A stretch of DNA of 64,000 nt from Lathyrus oleraceus (GCF_024323335.1 NC_066580.1:440095351-440159350), one strand, 5' to 3'. Positions 34,738 to 47,439 are shown, numbered from the stretch's first letter. Numbers and translations are program-made. The notes: generated by a model from the letters alone, not told the origin.

Positions 34738-35873
34738 TGTAAGACCCCAATTTTTGCCCTAAGATCCCTCATGGCATCATATCATGTCATATCATTGCCT
34801 CAAGGATCATTGTGCACCTTTGCTTGCCTCCTAGTGGGTGGGTATCTTGTGAGTGTGGTTTTTGATCACCAAGCATGTATAGCATTTGTATGTCATTGCT
34901 TTTCATTTGTTTACTAACCAAAAGTACAAAAATATTGTCATCTAACCTTGTTTCTTGCAGATGAAGCAAACTAGGTCAAAACAGTCAAATCATTCATTGA
35001 GCAATGGATGGTGACCATTCTTGAAGAATTTGGGCACCATGATCATTCATTAAGAGTTCATATGAGTCATGGTATCATTTGGTATCAAAATCTCAAGTGG
35101 AAAAGGTTTGAAATTCATCAGAACATGGCTCAGTCAACCAAAACCCTAGAAAAGTCAACTGTGGTCAACTGTGCATTTAATCAGGAATTGGAATGTGTGA
35201 GATGGTTGGAAATGTCTCATTCATGTCCATATAGGCTTCATTTAGCATTTCAAAGATCAAGGTTGAAGGATTTGAGGTCAGACAAAAAGTTTCCCAAAAT
35301 GGAAATGACCTGTAATTTTCACCTGCCAAAAATGGAAAGTCATGCTCCTCAAAATTACTTCATCATACAAGCTTCAAATCAAACTTTGTCCAACATGAAA
35401 GTTGAAGATCTTGTTCTTTCCTTTTCAAAAAGTCCAAGAACACTCATTTCCCATTTATGGTTGGCAAGTTATGATCAAATCATTTTCCAAAAATGCCTAA
35501 ATTCAAAGTGGCATAACTTTCACATGTAATGGCCAAATTGGGTGATTCTTTTTTGAGCAAACCCCATTTGATGTGTACTATCCAAATCCATCATCACATT
35601 TCACCAAAAACCTTCACATAAAAAGGTCATTTTTCAAGTGAACCATTTAAAAATTGGTGGGAAAAAAGGCCAAATTTCAAAATACATGGAGTTTTCACAT
35701 GAAACCAATTCCAATAGCTTCCAAATGCATTTTATGATTTGCTTGAGGTGAAAAATCACTGTTCCATTGGTTCAAGCTATCCAAGGGCAAAAAGGCCAAT
35801 TTCCATAACAAGCTCATTTTGCTAATCATCCAATTTTTGGTTAATCTTGATTAAGGCATGGATTAACATGAGG

Positions 35874-35880
35874 TATAAAA
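35874..35880 (+). promoter_or_regulatory. TATA box in C LTR
   Basis: TATAAAA about 1.14 kb into the LTR; the partner is at 48586-48592. It is the best promoter candidate for element C. Confidence 0.55.
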
Positions 35881-38800
35881 GCCTAATTCTAACAGAATTG
35901 AAGGGAAAATAATCAATTTTTCAGATCCAACCCAAAAACTCACAAATTCTCTCAATTTTCACAATTTTGCACATTCACTTTTTTCACCAATTCATCAAGA
36001 TTCCATCAATCTTTGTGCTATTTTTTGCTGTGATCATCATTTGCAGGTGATTTGGAGGAGCTGTTTTTGGTAATAGATTGAAGAATCGAGCAAAAACTCC
36101 AGCTGTTACAAGCTTGCTCTCACATGACAGTTACGATTTTCCACTGATCCGTGCATCGTTGAGCTGAACAATCACCACTATTCACCTTCTACATCATCAA
36201 TCGCGATCTGTTTCACGCAATCGAGGTCAAACTCACGCGATTTTCACAACTGTACATCACAAGGTTAAAATTTCAACTCCTTTAATTCTTGAAATCAACA
36301 TGTGGCTTAGGTAGAGTATGCAACATAGAGTAATCTGATGCTTGAATCGTGCAATTCCATCCACCAATCATCAAGATATCTTGATTCAAAGTTTGCATGT
36401 CATAACTATTCTTGATTGGATCTTTGTGTATGTTAACTTCTGGACAATTTCGTGGCCATATTTGTGATCTACGTTGAACACTGGTTCCAACCATATATGG
36501 TTTGTTGATTTCCATGGAGATTTGGTCATGATGATGATTTCCAGCCAAGAACACTGAAGAGCACGCGAATTTCTGGAAAATGAATGTGTTTGATCCGTTT
36601 CCATGCGTTTCCGTTTGAATTTTCTGTTTGCCGCGCGTTTCAGCGAATCACGTGACGCCATGCATTTTATTGAAACGGGGCGTTTTGCCCCTGGCTGTCC
36701 AGAATTACGAAATTGCCATGCTGTTTCATCCAATTCATTTAAATCTTTAAATAATTATTTCAATTCTTAACCAATCTTCTAAAATTCATAACTAAATCAT
36801 TTTTTGTCCAAATTGGATGGGGATTTTTGTGTTGATCTCCAAATTTTATCTAGTTTTTTTTAGGCATGATAATGAAAGTTGTGCCTGATTGATTTCTGAT
36901 TTTGCCTAGGGACTTTTGACATGTATGCTATATGTGTATGCTTTACCATATTCATCATAAAATAATAATGCATTATCCAAAATGAATGAAATTTTATAGG
37001 CATGTTCTTGACTCTTTCCTGGTGATTTTGATGTATAGTTTGCTATTTTTGAGTCCCTGGTTAGAGAGATATGATGTGATCTTTTTGAGTGTGACAATGT
37101 GTGTCACACTATGTTATGCCATGTTCCTGATTTTATTTTTCATACCTATGCTATGCTTATGGCTCTGATTTTTTTGCATGTGATATCATGTGTATGTCTA
37201 GTTTCACCATGAATTTTTGTAGGAATATTTGATACATTTCCTATTTGATTGGCATTTTTGTTTGCTGTTTACCATTTTGTGAACCTTGTTTGAGTGATTG
37301 ATTTCCATATCTTGTAAAATCCTCATCCCTTATCATATGAAGATGAAATTTGGTGGAGTGTTTCTTAACATATCTAGCTTCACTTTGGCTTTGGTCCCAT
37401 TCATTTCTCATTTGTTTTAACTATTTTACACTTGATTGAAGTTGACACATGATTTGTGATCTTGTTTAGGTTGATTTTTGCATACCATGACTTCCTGATT
37501 TAATTCCCCTACTTCCCATTATCCAAATGCTATGAAATTTGATATGCAGCTCATTGAATGTGTTCTGTTTAAACTGGAATTTTTGTGGAATTTATTGAGC
37601 TGTTTTGGTATTTGTTTGATTGTAATCATTCTGTTTACTCATATGTGGTTCACACTTGCTTACTTTGATCTAAATTGTGCATGAAATGAAATTGGTGTAC
37701 TGTTTTGATATGGGACCAATTGGTCTCTCTTCTTGATTGAATTCTCTTGGTTTTGATCATGTTTCACTTGCTGTTTTAATATTTTTCCCTCCTTTTTGAC
37801 CCTAGGCTTGTCCTCGTGGTCTTACTTCTCATGTTTGAGTTTGACTTTGACTTTTCAGGTTAAGAAGCAAAGTGCTTTAAAGGAATTAATGCAAGTTGAT
37901 TGAGTTGTTTCATTTGACTATTGTAAACTAACTTGTTTGTTTTGTAGGGTGCTTAGCTCATTTGAGCTTTGAGCTTTGTGCTTTGCACATGTGTGATTGT
38001 GTTATCTGTTGGTTTTTACCTTGCTTGTCTTTGACTTTGTGATTGGTACTGATTATATTTGATTGATTTCAGGTACCATAGTCGCTTTAGTTCCTTGAGA
38101 ACTAGCTATTGCTTTGCTTGTATAGCATTTGCATTGAGGTAGACTCTCTTGTCTCCATGTAGTCTGGAAGACCTGGCTTGTTATTTAGCCAGGCAATTGT
38201 CTGAAGTCCTCCTTAAGAGGCAATGTTTGTGATTGTTTATTTTTGTCCCTAAGCAGGTAAAGACCTCATGTGAGGAAATTGGTAGACAAAAGAGATATGT
38301 AGCCTATCTCCTACTATTTTGTGAGTCACTCACATTGCTCACATTACTTGTGTTTGATGCATGTTGAGTAAAACCCAAGATCTATCGAGTCTAACTTGGG
38401 GAGAGAGTTCCATCTTTCTGAACTCCCCCACCTTCTGATATTCAATGCTCTCCCTGACCAGGGATAAGAGTGATGAGGCGCACCCCTCATATCCTTTCAT
38501 CTGTTTCACCTTGGCTCTCAATGTCAAGGTTAAGAGCGCCTTGGACCCTATTCCAGTTGACTTTTAAGTCTAACCCTTTGATTGAGCCTATTTGTTTGGT
38601 TATAGTGAGTGCTAAATGACTTTGTTGATTGATTGCTTGTTGCATTTGTACATGTTTGCATTGCTTGCCTTTGTGCACTTATCATTATTGATTGTTCATT
38701 ATTGCATGATCATCATTGCATATCTTTGTGATCTATGTTTGTTTGCCCATTGAGGACAATTGTAAGTCCATGTTGATTGGCTTTTGTTCCCATGATATGG

Positions 38801-38920
38801 AAGGATAGAGTGTAAGACCTTATTGGTCACTCATATCTTCTTTGCTCTTGTTTGTTGTGTGAGAGGATGCAATTGTAAGTCCCTGTGATGTGGCATTTGT
38901 ATTCCTATGACCATACTTTG

Positions 38921-39179
38921 GAGGTTGGTATAAGTCCAGATAGATTGGCATCCGATATCCAAGTTTTGTTTACTTTAGGAGATTGGTGTAAACCCATTTA
39001 TTGGTATCCGATATCCACTTTTGCTTTGTGAGATTGGTATAAGACCATTGATGGCATCCAGTATCATTGTTTTGTTTTAGGAGATTGGTGTAAACCCATT
39101 TATTGGTATCCGATATCCAATTTTGTTTGTGAGATTGGTATAAGACCATTGATGGCATCCGGTATCACCTCGCTTTCTT
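38921..39179 (+). repeat. 51-bp tandem repeat inside C LTR
   Basis: Units start with 'gattggt(g/a)taa' at 38981, 39032, 39083 and 39133, preceded by a diverged unit near 38923. Alternate units are more alike (a 102-bp higher-order period), ending 'ggtatccgatatcc' or 'ggcatccggtatc'. The array is also present at 51633-51880. Confidence 0.85.
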
Positions 39180-39939
39180 TGCTCACTTGCTTTGGTGCCT
39201 ATTCCTAAGGACACACTTGAATCATCTTCTATATGATTTCAAGAGGTGAACCTTTCTAAGAAGTTTTACATTCCATCATCCATACCCTCTTTGTCCTAAA
39301 CCTTTTCACACTTTGCTTTCAAAAACTTTGACTTATTGTGCAAACATCCTCACCTCTTTTCAAATTAGAAACCTGGACCGTAAGTCCTTGATTTTTCACA
39401 CTTCACTTTTGTTAACACTTCTCTTTGAATCAATCTTAATCATACCTTGACCATACTTTGTGAATAATCATAATCAATTAACTTCACCCATTCAATTGTT
39501 TTGGCTTTGTCCGTTGTTAATATGTTTTCAGGCATTAGTCGTAGGTTTTAATTACCATAGTGGTTGATGTAATTCTTACCTTATCCTTAGTGAGTTGATT
39601 GTAAGTCTTCCATACTTATTATAGGGTTAACCCCTCACTAGTATGTTGAAGCCGTCCTCGCATGGTGGATTGTTGATGTTGGTTGAGTTTTCTCCCATTG
39701 GTAATGAAAAGCCTTAGAGCTCGTGTTTTAAAATTGAACTCACTAAATTTTGGAAATCTTTTAGCCGAACTACGGCGTTTTGATCCTTACCTTTGATGGA
39801 AGGTACGTAGGCAACGGGTTCATCCGTTCGAACACAAAAATAATAAAATTGTACATTCTTTTCTCATCATCCCATTCATGTTTGCACAATATGTCAAAAC
39901 AAATAAACATTTTTTATACAACAAGTGTGAAAAGGGCTC

Positions 39940-39976
39940 CCTAGGAGTACCTAGGACGTGATGGGTGCCTAACACC
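39940..39976 (+). promoter_or_regulatory. Paired hairpins near LTR 3' end (C, middle LTR)
   Basis: CCTAGG-AGTA-CCTAGG (39940-39955), then GGTG-CCTAA-CACC (39964-39976). The second loop has one more base than in A, yet the stem is kept. Confidence 0.6.
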
Positions 39977-40084
39977 TTCCCATTGCGTAATTTACCCCTT
40001 ACCCAGATTCTCTGATCTTTTATGGGTTTTCTACGTGTAAAACTTCTTAGGTTTTTGTTCGCTTTTTAACCAGTCCTTAGGATA

Positions 40085-40090
40085 AATAAA
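40085..40090 (+). promoter_or_regulatory. Candidate polyadenylation signal (C, middle LTR)
   Basis: AATAAA followed by AGTGCGGTGGCGACTC; the partner in the right LTR is at 52797-52802. Confidence 0.4.
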
Positions 40091-40177
40091 AGTGCGGTGG
40101 CGACTCGATTCATTGTATACTTTGCTTATGATTTAATCAATAAATCATATAGCGACGAATACACCGCTACAGAAAAG

Positions 40178-40195
40178 TGGCGACTCTGCTGGGGA
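40178..40195 (+). promoter_or_regulatory. Primer binding site of C copy 2
   Basis: TGGCGACTCTGCTGGGGA, 6 nt after the LTR end CCGCTACA. It is the Ogre-type site (reported partner tRNA-Arg) and the only forward-strand PBS in the window. Confidence 0.85.
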
Positions 40196-41360
40196 CAAAC
40201 GAAATCCTTGGTGGTAGTGCCTACTTTTCACCCTTGTTGTATGATATTTGTTTATGTGTTATTTGACATATTTTTGTACAATTTGGGATAACTGTATTGA
40301 TTGTAATGTTTGAATTGCTTGATATACAATTGCTGTTTGCTTTGGTGATCTCTGTGAGATGAGTTCTATACCCGAACTCGAGTGCACTCTAGGATAGGAG
40401 AATGGCGTAGTCTTGTTGACTGGTGTGGAGTATTCCTTAGCCAGTTGACTTGCGAGTCCATTCACTTGGTGGAGGTCATGTTGAATTGATAATGTCACAC
40501 AACTTATTTGTGGTTAGGCATTATTCGTTCAATCATGTGCCTTAGAAGCCAAGGACCTTAGTTTACCAAACCCATCTTGGCCTATTTTTAGGACGTAGTG
40601 CGGAGGTCGTTCAGATGTAAGATCTGATGCGATTGTTACGCGATGCTACACTCATAAGAGTCTCTCTTGAGAATATTTTTGGAATACGAGTATTCGTTCC
40701 TCCGATAATATCTGAGAGATGGGACGAAGATTATGGGAACCTCTGGTAGAACATGTCTGGCAGGTTTAAACCCTAGTACACTCCCTTTGGGTGGTTCTTA
40801 ACCGAAACTCCATGCTCGTGACTCTCAGCAAACCCGTGATTCGTGGTTGAGTCGTTCAAACATCGTTAATATCAATGGAACTTGGGTATTGATAAGGTGT
40901 AAAACCTAAATCTACCAAAATGGATGGTTGATATTAAGGATGTTAGAGCCGGTTCATGTACCGTTAATATCAATGGAACTTGGGTGTTGATAAGGTGAAA
41001 ACCTAAATCCACCAAAATGGATGATTGATATTAGGGGATACAATGAGCTTTCCCACGACCTTTGTTTGGTGTGACTTGCTTGATCCTTGAGTGTGATTGT
41101 TGCATTCATGCATTCATCTGCATCCATATCATCAGATAAAAGAAAAATTTCAAGGAACTCAAAGGAGTTTATTTGCAAAAAATTTCAAACATGAAAAAAC
41201 CGGGAAAATTTTTTCACCTGATACATCTGATGAGATATTCTCATATATGATCAAAATGTTAATATTTCAAAGTTTGCAAATAAAACCCTCGAGTTCCTTT
41301 GAAATAAAAAAACAAGCATATGCATAAACACTTCATGCATCATTTGCATAAGCAGGTGTT
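40196..41360 (+). other. 5' UTR of C copy 2, with a 98-bp duplication
   Basis: Non-coding. ORF1, expected here by comparison with B, is absent. A block starting 'cgttaatatcaatggaactt' occurs at 40864 and again at 40962 (98-bp period, ending near 41036); B has a single copy on the reverse strand at 27250-27305. Confidence 0.8.
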
Positions 41361-41757
41361 TTGTTCCGGTCTCCCGTCCTGTGGTCTGACCCTGCGATCT
41401 TCATTTATTTTGAAGACGCACTTCGCCGGTACTACACCAGAGCCGATTCTTCGAGATTGATGGATTATTTTGAGCAAGAGAGTTGTGAACTCAAGGGGGA
41501 ATTTGCCAGACTATGTACTGTTGATGGATTTATTCCTGGTTAACCGATCCCGGGGTGGCATTGGCTACTGTTCTGGGGCATATAATGAGCAAGGTTTGTT
41601 CAAGAGTGGAGGACTCATCCATACTGATCAATCTGAAGAAGCTGCTGCTATCTTAGAAGAGAAGGCAGAGGACTTGAACAATTTCATCATACCTGGCGGT
41701 GTCTGCCACAATTGGGTCGCTGTAGATGTTCCTACGGTCATCCATAGATCAGAGTAA
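41361..41757 (+). pseudogene. Fused remnants of gag start and protease linker end (C copy 2)
   Basis: The first frame (41361-41543) encodes the beginning of gag, aligned by TRADSSRLMDYFEQE with B's TRANHSRIMEHFEQE. Close to 41520-41600 the sequence jumps to the last 50 codons before the intron: SGGLIHTDQSEEAA...CHNWVAVDVP, matching B's SGGLIHGNEQQSAA...CNNWIAVDIP. The gag core, zinc knuckle and protease active site, about 2.8 kb in B, are deleted. The two parts are in different frames, so no continuous protein results. Confidence 0.85.
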
Positions 41758-42018
41758 TTGTTCACTTTGTTTAAAACCCTTCTCCCATGCCAAAAGGAGA
41801 AGTGATGACATTGTTGGCAAAGCATATATACAATGATGTTTTCATTCAATTAATGCATTGTTAAACATTTGTTTTTCCATTTGTTTTCACTTTTTGCTTT
41901 TGCATGAAATCAGTGATCACAAAAAACCCTGAAAAACAAGAAAACAATCTTTTCATCTGCATAAATGACTTGTTTGTTTAAATTCAAAAGCTTTTCATTA
42001 TCCAGAATCATTATGCAG
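41754..42018 (+). other. Ogre intron retained in the deleted element (C copy 2)
   Basis: Donor GTAATT at 41754 right after the last pro codons, acceptor TTATGCAG ending at 42018, 265 bp. Joining these sites gives TCA GAG GAC TTC TAA, a stop, so the spliced frame is broken by one base compared with B. Confidence 0.65.
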
Positions 42019-42667
42019 GGACTTCTAAACCCATTGAACATAATGATCCAACGCTATCTCCCAATCTTGAATTCCTTGTATTTGAGGCAGAGGAAGATGA
42101 TGTTGAAGGGGATTCCTGATGAGATTACCCGTCTTCTCGAACACCAAAAGAGCTCATTCAGCTATATCTTGAGGATCAGCAGAACAGTCAAACTGGGGCA
42201 TTGCAAATGCAATCAAACAAAAAGAAGGGAGAAAGAGAGGGTGAAAAAGATGAAAAAATCAAAAATCAGGAATTTTTTTTTCAAATCTTTTCAAAAGAAA
42301 AAAGAAAAGTATACCCTCAAGTCCCTAGTTGACTGATGCTGAATGGATTCAGAGTCGTTACGACCAATTGAATCTGATTGAAGAGAAGCGATTGACCGCC
42401 ATGTGCCATGGTCAGTTCTATCAGCAGAGAATGAAGAAAGCATTCGATAAGAAGGTCAAGCCTCGCGTGTTCCGAGAAGGTGACCTCGTGCTCAAGAAAG
42501 TCTTGTCTTTCGTGCCCGATTCCAGGGGCAAGTGGACTCCAAACTATGAGGGTCCATATGTTGTTAAGAGAGCCTTTTCAGGCGGAGCTTTGATGCTTAC
42601 AACAATGGATGGGGAGGATTTCACTCGTCCTGTGAATTCAGATGCAGTCAAGAAATACTTTGCCTAA
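42019..42667 (+). pseudogene. Pol remnant: pre-RT linker and integrase C-terminus (C copy 2)
   Basis: Same arrangement as copy 1: acidic pre-RT linker with a stop near 42119, a purine-rich Lys-coding stretch (about 42210-42310) and a clean 112-codon integrase tail (42329-42667) with FREGDLVLKKVLSF and GKWTPNYEG. Because the deletion junctions equal those of copy 1, both internal regions descend from one deleted parent. The homopolymer in the junction differs: A-rich in copy 1 (near 29570), T-rich in copy 2 (near 42275). Confidence 0.85.
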
Positions 42668-45600
42668 AAGAAAAAGTATATGCAAATGAAAAACAGAATA
42701 GCTCGCTAAGTTGAAAACCCGAAAGGGCGGCTTAGGCAAAAATGAGCGTCTCGATGGATAACCCGCAAGGGTAATCCAGGCAAAAATTAGAGACTTGAAA
42801 AAATGAGTATATTTGCATCCCGCTAGATATGTACCCCACCCTGGGGCAATCTAGGCAAAAATGAGGGATTTGGCAAAGTAACTGCATCCTGACAAGACTT
42901 TCTGTTCCGCAGCTGTCTTTTCGTCGGAGGATTCTCGATTCGTCGTTGACTGAAGCTTCAAATACATCGAGATTCGAATTGGTAGAGAAAGGATCATTAT
43001 GTTCAATGAAGCCCTCTTCCAATATATATCACTGATTTCAAATTTGTACAGATCTATGGAGTCTTGCCATTTGCAGGCTACCATTCCATCAAATAAATTT
43101 GAGCTTTTTATCCAATTATTTGCACTCTTATTTGTTTCAATTCAACAAATGTTTTGCATGTTTTAATTAATGAAATGTCATTGTTTTAAACAAATAAATT
43201 TTTTCAAATGGTTGTTTTAAAACAAAGTGAATATTCACGATGACAAAAGGATACTCAGGGATGTCTCAGTGCTCTCCCAAGGGTGGTATGATTCCCAACA
43301 GGTAAGACATGTGTTCATATTCCTGGCATTTGATTGTATCCTCTTTCTCCCGCTTTGTGGTTGGGGTTGTTCCCCAAGCAGAGATGTTGTTGAAGACTCA
43401 GTTTCTTCTCCAGCAGTAATCTCCCCAGCATGGATGTTCTCATTGTGGTAGATTCAGTGGTTGGTGGATTGATATCCCGGTACCTTACCGCTTTCCTCGG
43501 CATTGTCGCAAGCAGAGCTGTTGGTGGGGTTGTTCCCCAGTATAGTCGCAAGCAGAGATGTTGTTGAAGACTTCGCGTTCTCCTCCAGCAGTAGTCTTCC
43601 CAGTGCAGTCGCCAGCGGAGTTGTTGTGTCTCTCCTCAGCATGATTGCTTTCCATTTTCCCAGCTTAGTCTGCAGAATGATTATTGTGGCAGGTTCTGCC
43701 TGTTGAAAGCTCCCTCAATCCCCAGTAGGGTCGGTTGGTGGCTCTAGCATCCCCAAAGATTGGATTGATTTCCTGATTACTTTTGATCCTCAGTAGAGTG
43801 GCTTATTTGCAGAATCTACTTGTGTGATCCGTCGGATGTATGTTCTCCCCGAGTAGAGTGGCGTGTTGCAGAATCTACTTGTGTGGTGCTTTCTCCCTCA
43901 GTGGGTTGTTCCCCGAAAGGATGGTTGATAGTTTTCCCCAGTAGAGTTGCTTGTGCAGTTGGATTCTACTCGGATGATTCTCCTTCAGTGGGTTGTTCCC
44001 CGGAGTTGTTTGGAGTTGCTTTTACAGCGATTCTTGGTTGAGCCATGAACTCTTGTTTCTCAGTTGATGCTGAGATCCCCTGCAGATATCCTCAGGATTC
44101 TCTTGTTCCCATACAGATTTGTCTTGGTGGCAGTTTCGCCTGTTGTGACTTTCTGTACCCTGTTTGGGTTGTCTATTGATCCAATGCTCAGAGATTTAGT
44201 GTATCCTGATCTCCTGATCCCCTGCAGTACCCGCAGATCTTTGCTTTACAGCATGTGGATCTCTGGCAGATTGGCTTTCCAGTTGGTTTTCCCCTGGAAG
44301 TATAGTACCGGGCGTTTGATTCCTGGGCCTGTTTGTGTTAGAATTATCTGTTTTGTCGGCATTCATCAAACATAATCACGCATATTCACGCATATTCATA
44401 AACATCCAGATATTCATGTTGCATTGTTTACCATATATCTTTTGTTTGTTGTCTCCTGCTTTGGGTGATGTAGATCTCTCTATAGACCTTCCCAAGCAGA
44501 TGTCGGGTGGTTAAATCTCTCCATATAGAGTCAGCCCATAAGCAGAAAGTGTCTGTATTTTCCTTCTGCAGTTCCCCACTGAGATATGTCCTCGTGGATG
44601 ACGGTTTCTTCCGTTTTCTCCCAACACATATATTGGGATGAATTTTCCTATTGAGTTATATCCTCATAGGACGTGTTTTGATTCAGTCTGTCTTTCCGGA
44701 TCAATCCCGAATCGGCGTTTTGTCAGCTGTTTCTTGTGCTTCCCTGTGGAAGAAATGAATGGTTTGCCTAGTAACCGGCATCAGTTCATTTATCCCCAAC
44801 GGAGTTTTTTAGGGCCTCTACCCAGTAACCGGTAGTTGTAAGTCCTATCTTTTTTCCCCTAGCAGAGGTAACCTTTGTGGTTCGTTCTGGTTGTTGGTGG
44901 ATTTTCTGTTGTTGTGATTTTTATCTCCAACAAAGTTTGCGTTTCCCGGTGGTATAAGTTGAATAAGTGCTCAGTAGTTGGCCTTCATTCACCCTATCCC
45001 CAGTGGAGTTTGTGGTCTTCTACCCCGTATTCGGTAGTTGTAAATCCCATGTTGTGATTGTTCTTCCCATCGGAGTTTGTGCCTTATGGTACAGTTGGAT
45101 AATTGTCGGATGCTTGCAATTTTATCCCAGCTGAGTCGTTGGTCTCTACCCAGTAGTCGGTAGTGTTAACCTCTTGTTTCCTCAGTCAGATTTTTGGTAT
45201 TCTACCCCGCATTCGGTAGTTGTAAACCCTAATTTCTCCTTTGCAGAGTTAACCTTGTTGTTCATCCTAACCGATGATGGTTACTCTTTGTGGTTATCTT
45301 CATTCAGTATTTGATGTTGATATTCCTCCCTTTGCTTGTGGGTAATTGCCGGATGCTAGCAATTTATCCCCAGCAAGTTGTCTTCTGGATCATTGCCGTA
45401 TGTTCGCAATGTTATCCCTTTTGAAGTTGCCAGTGGGTCTTTTCACCGTTTGCTAGTGATTTGTTCCCCGGATCATTGATTGTTTATCAATGTATCCCCA
45501 GCCAGTCCCTGTGAATAATTGCCGGATGCTTGCAATTCATTCCCAGCGGATCGCCTTTCATTTACCCGTTTGCTCGGTAATGATTGTTGCTCCTTTTGAT

Positions 45601-47426
45601 TGGTCATCATTATATGCCTATTTTGGTATCCCGGTGCCTTTCTTTTCGGTCGATTTATCCTTTGTTAACCCAGTAACCGGTTGCGGATAATCTTCCATTC
45701 GAGTACGTTATCCACGTTCTGACAGTAATGGATAATATATCTCATGCACTCTTCAGTCGAAGCCTTTTTTGTTTCCCTAGTCGGGTAAGATTCGTTATTC
45801 CCTTTGCGGAGTCGAATATTTCTCGGATAATTGCCGGATGCTTGCAATTTATCCCTTTGAGTTGTCTTTCGTTTACCCGGATGCTTGGTATCGATTGTCT
45901 CTCTTCTTGATTAGTCACCTATTATATACTTCGGTATCTCTGGTGTGTTTTCCTTTTGAGTATATTATTCACGGTCTGCCGGTAATGAATAATATGTCTC
46001 CTGCGCTCTTTGGCTGGAATCCTTTGTTGATCTTCCCCGGTAGAGTAAGATTCGTATTCTTTGTAGAATCGAATATCCATCCTTTAACCAGTTTGTGTTT
46101 TGGATGATGAGTGTTTTGGCATATATACCAATTCACGTTTTCGGTAGATCACCTATTATATACTTCGGTACCTCTGGTGTTTCTTTCCATGCGAGTTTAT
46201 TATCTACGGTCTGCCGGTAATAGATAATATATCTCATGCGAGTATTCTATCCACGTTCCGACGGTAATGGATATTATATCTCATGCACTCTTTGGGTTTG
46301 TGTCCCCAGTTGAGTAAGATTCGTTTTCCTGTTGTGGATTCGAACGTCCATCCTGTAAGTCGGTTTGCTTTTAAGCCCTCCCTTCGGATGATGAGTGTCT
46401 TGGCATATATACCAACTCACGTCTTTTGGTTAGTCACCTATTATATACTCCGGTATCTTTGGTGTCTCTTCCTTTTCGAGTATATTATTCACGGTCTGCC
46501 GGTAATGAATAATATGTCTCATGCACTCTTGGGATCAATCTTTTGATTGTTTTCTCCGCAGAGTAAGATTCATATTCCTTTTGAAATTGAATATCCATCC
46601 TATAAACAAGTCTGCTTTTCTAGCTTTTCTTCAGGATGATGAGTGTCTTGGCATATATACCAATTCACGTTTCGGTCGGTCACCTATTATATACCTCGGT
46701 ATCCCTGGTGTTCCTTCCTTTCTGCTCCCTATAATGACCTTGGTCTCCTGTGGAGTCAGATTTGCCTGAGTTTATGTACCTTTTTCAGGTCTTTCTCAGA
46801 TGTTGGATTGATTGATATCTCTCACCCTTATACCGGTCTTAGATATTCATTCTTCCTGAGTTTGTTGCCCTTATACCGGTAACATCTCATCCTTGGCTTC
46901 CCCTGGAAAGTCTTTTCTAGATTTCCCCAGCGGATTTGTGTTGCTATTTGTGTTGCTGTATTGGCGTTTTCCCCAGTACACGCATTTTGTGGGTCAGCTT
47001 GAGTCTTTCCAATGGATTGTGTTCCCTGGAATTTCCTTCTCTCCCCAGTGTGAGTCCTTTCACTTACCCAGTGAGGTCTCCAGTCTGATTCCTGTTATCC
47101 CCTAATCAGAGTCGTGTCTTGCACACGTTGCGTCAGTTTTGTTTTCCCCAACTCAAAGTCGTGTCCTGCTCACACATTCTTTTTCTTTTATTATCCCCAT
47201 AAGAGTCCTGTTAGAGTCTCTGTTCCTGGTGAGTGTATTACTCCGATGGATCGTCTTTTCTTCTGTGTGAACTATATCCCCACAGAGTTTGTGTCTTTTA
47301 CATGCATACATGTGCGTCATGAGGTCTCTTAGGGACCAAAATTTGTCTCATTACTGTTATTTAAGCCCATTCTACCGCGTCGAGATGAAGATTTCTAAAC
47401 TTCACTTCTCCGGCTAGAATGACCTT
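42668..47426 (+). other. 3' UTR of C copy 2 (about 4.8 kb)
   Basis: Near-identical duplicate of 29964-34724, including the 'cccagtaaccggtag' motifs, the 'attgccggatgcttgcaat' motifs and the 250-285-bp repeat array (about 45850-46720). The conserved hairpin GGTCTC-TTA-GGGACC is at 47323-47337. No gene is seen. Confidence 0.85.
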
Positions 47427-47439
47427 AAATAGGAGCATC
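47427..47439 (+). promoter_or_regulatory. Variant polypurine tract (C copy 2)
   Basis: AAATAGGAGCATC directly before the right LTR, same variant as at 34725. Confidence 0.7.

Larger units (their letters stand above)
34738..40171 (+). repeat. Shared middle LTR of element C
   Basis: This 5434-bp LTR runs from TGTAAGACCCC to CCGCTACA. It serves as 3' LTR of copy 1 and 5' LTR of copy 2. TATA box at 35874, a 51-bp repeat array at 38921-39179, hairpins at 39940-39976, AATAAA at 40085 and a PBS-like motif at 40097-40106. It differs from its partner at 47440 by a missing 10-bp repeat unit and scattered substitutions. A 173-codon frame at 35008-35529 is disrupted in the partner and is not a gene. Confidence 0.95.

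Noticed and set aside
35008..35529. 173-codon forward frame inside the C LTR
   Set aside because: The partner LTR copy (47710-48241) is split by a 10-bp repeat-unit difference, no domain is recognisable and it lies in LTR sequence; treated as a chance frame.
40864..41036. 98-bp duplication in C's 5' UTR as a possible satellite
   Set aside because: Only two units, so it is listed within the 5' UTR and not as an array.
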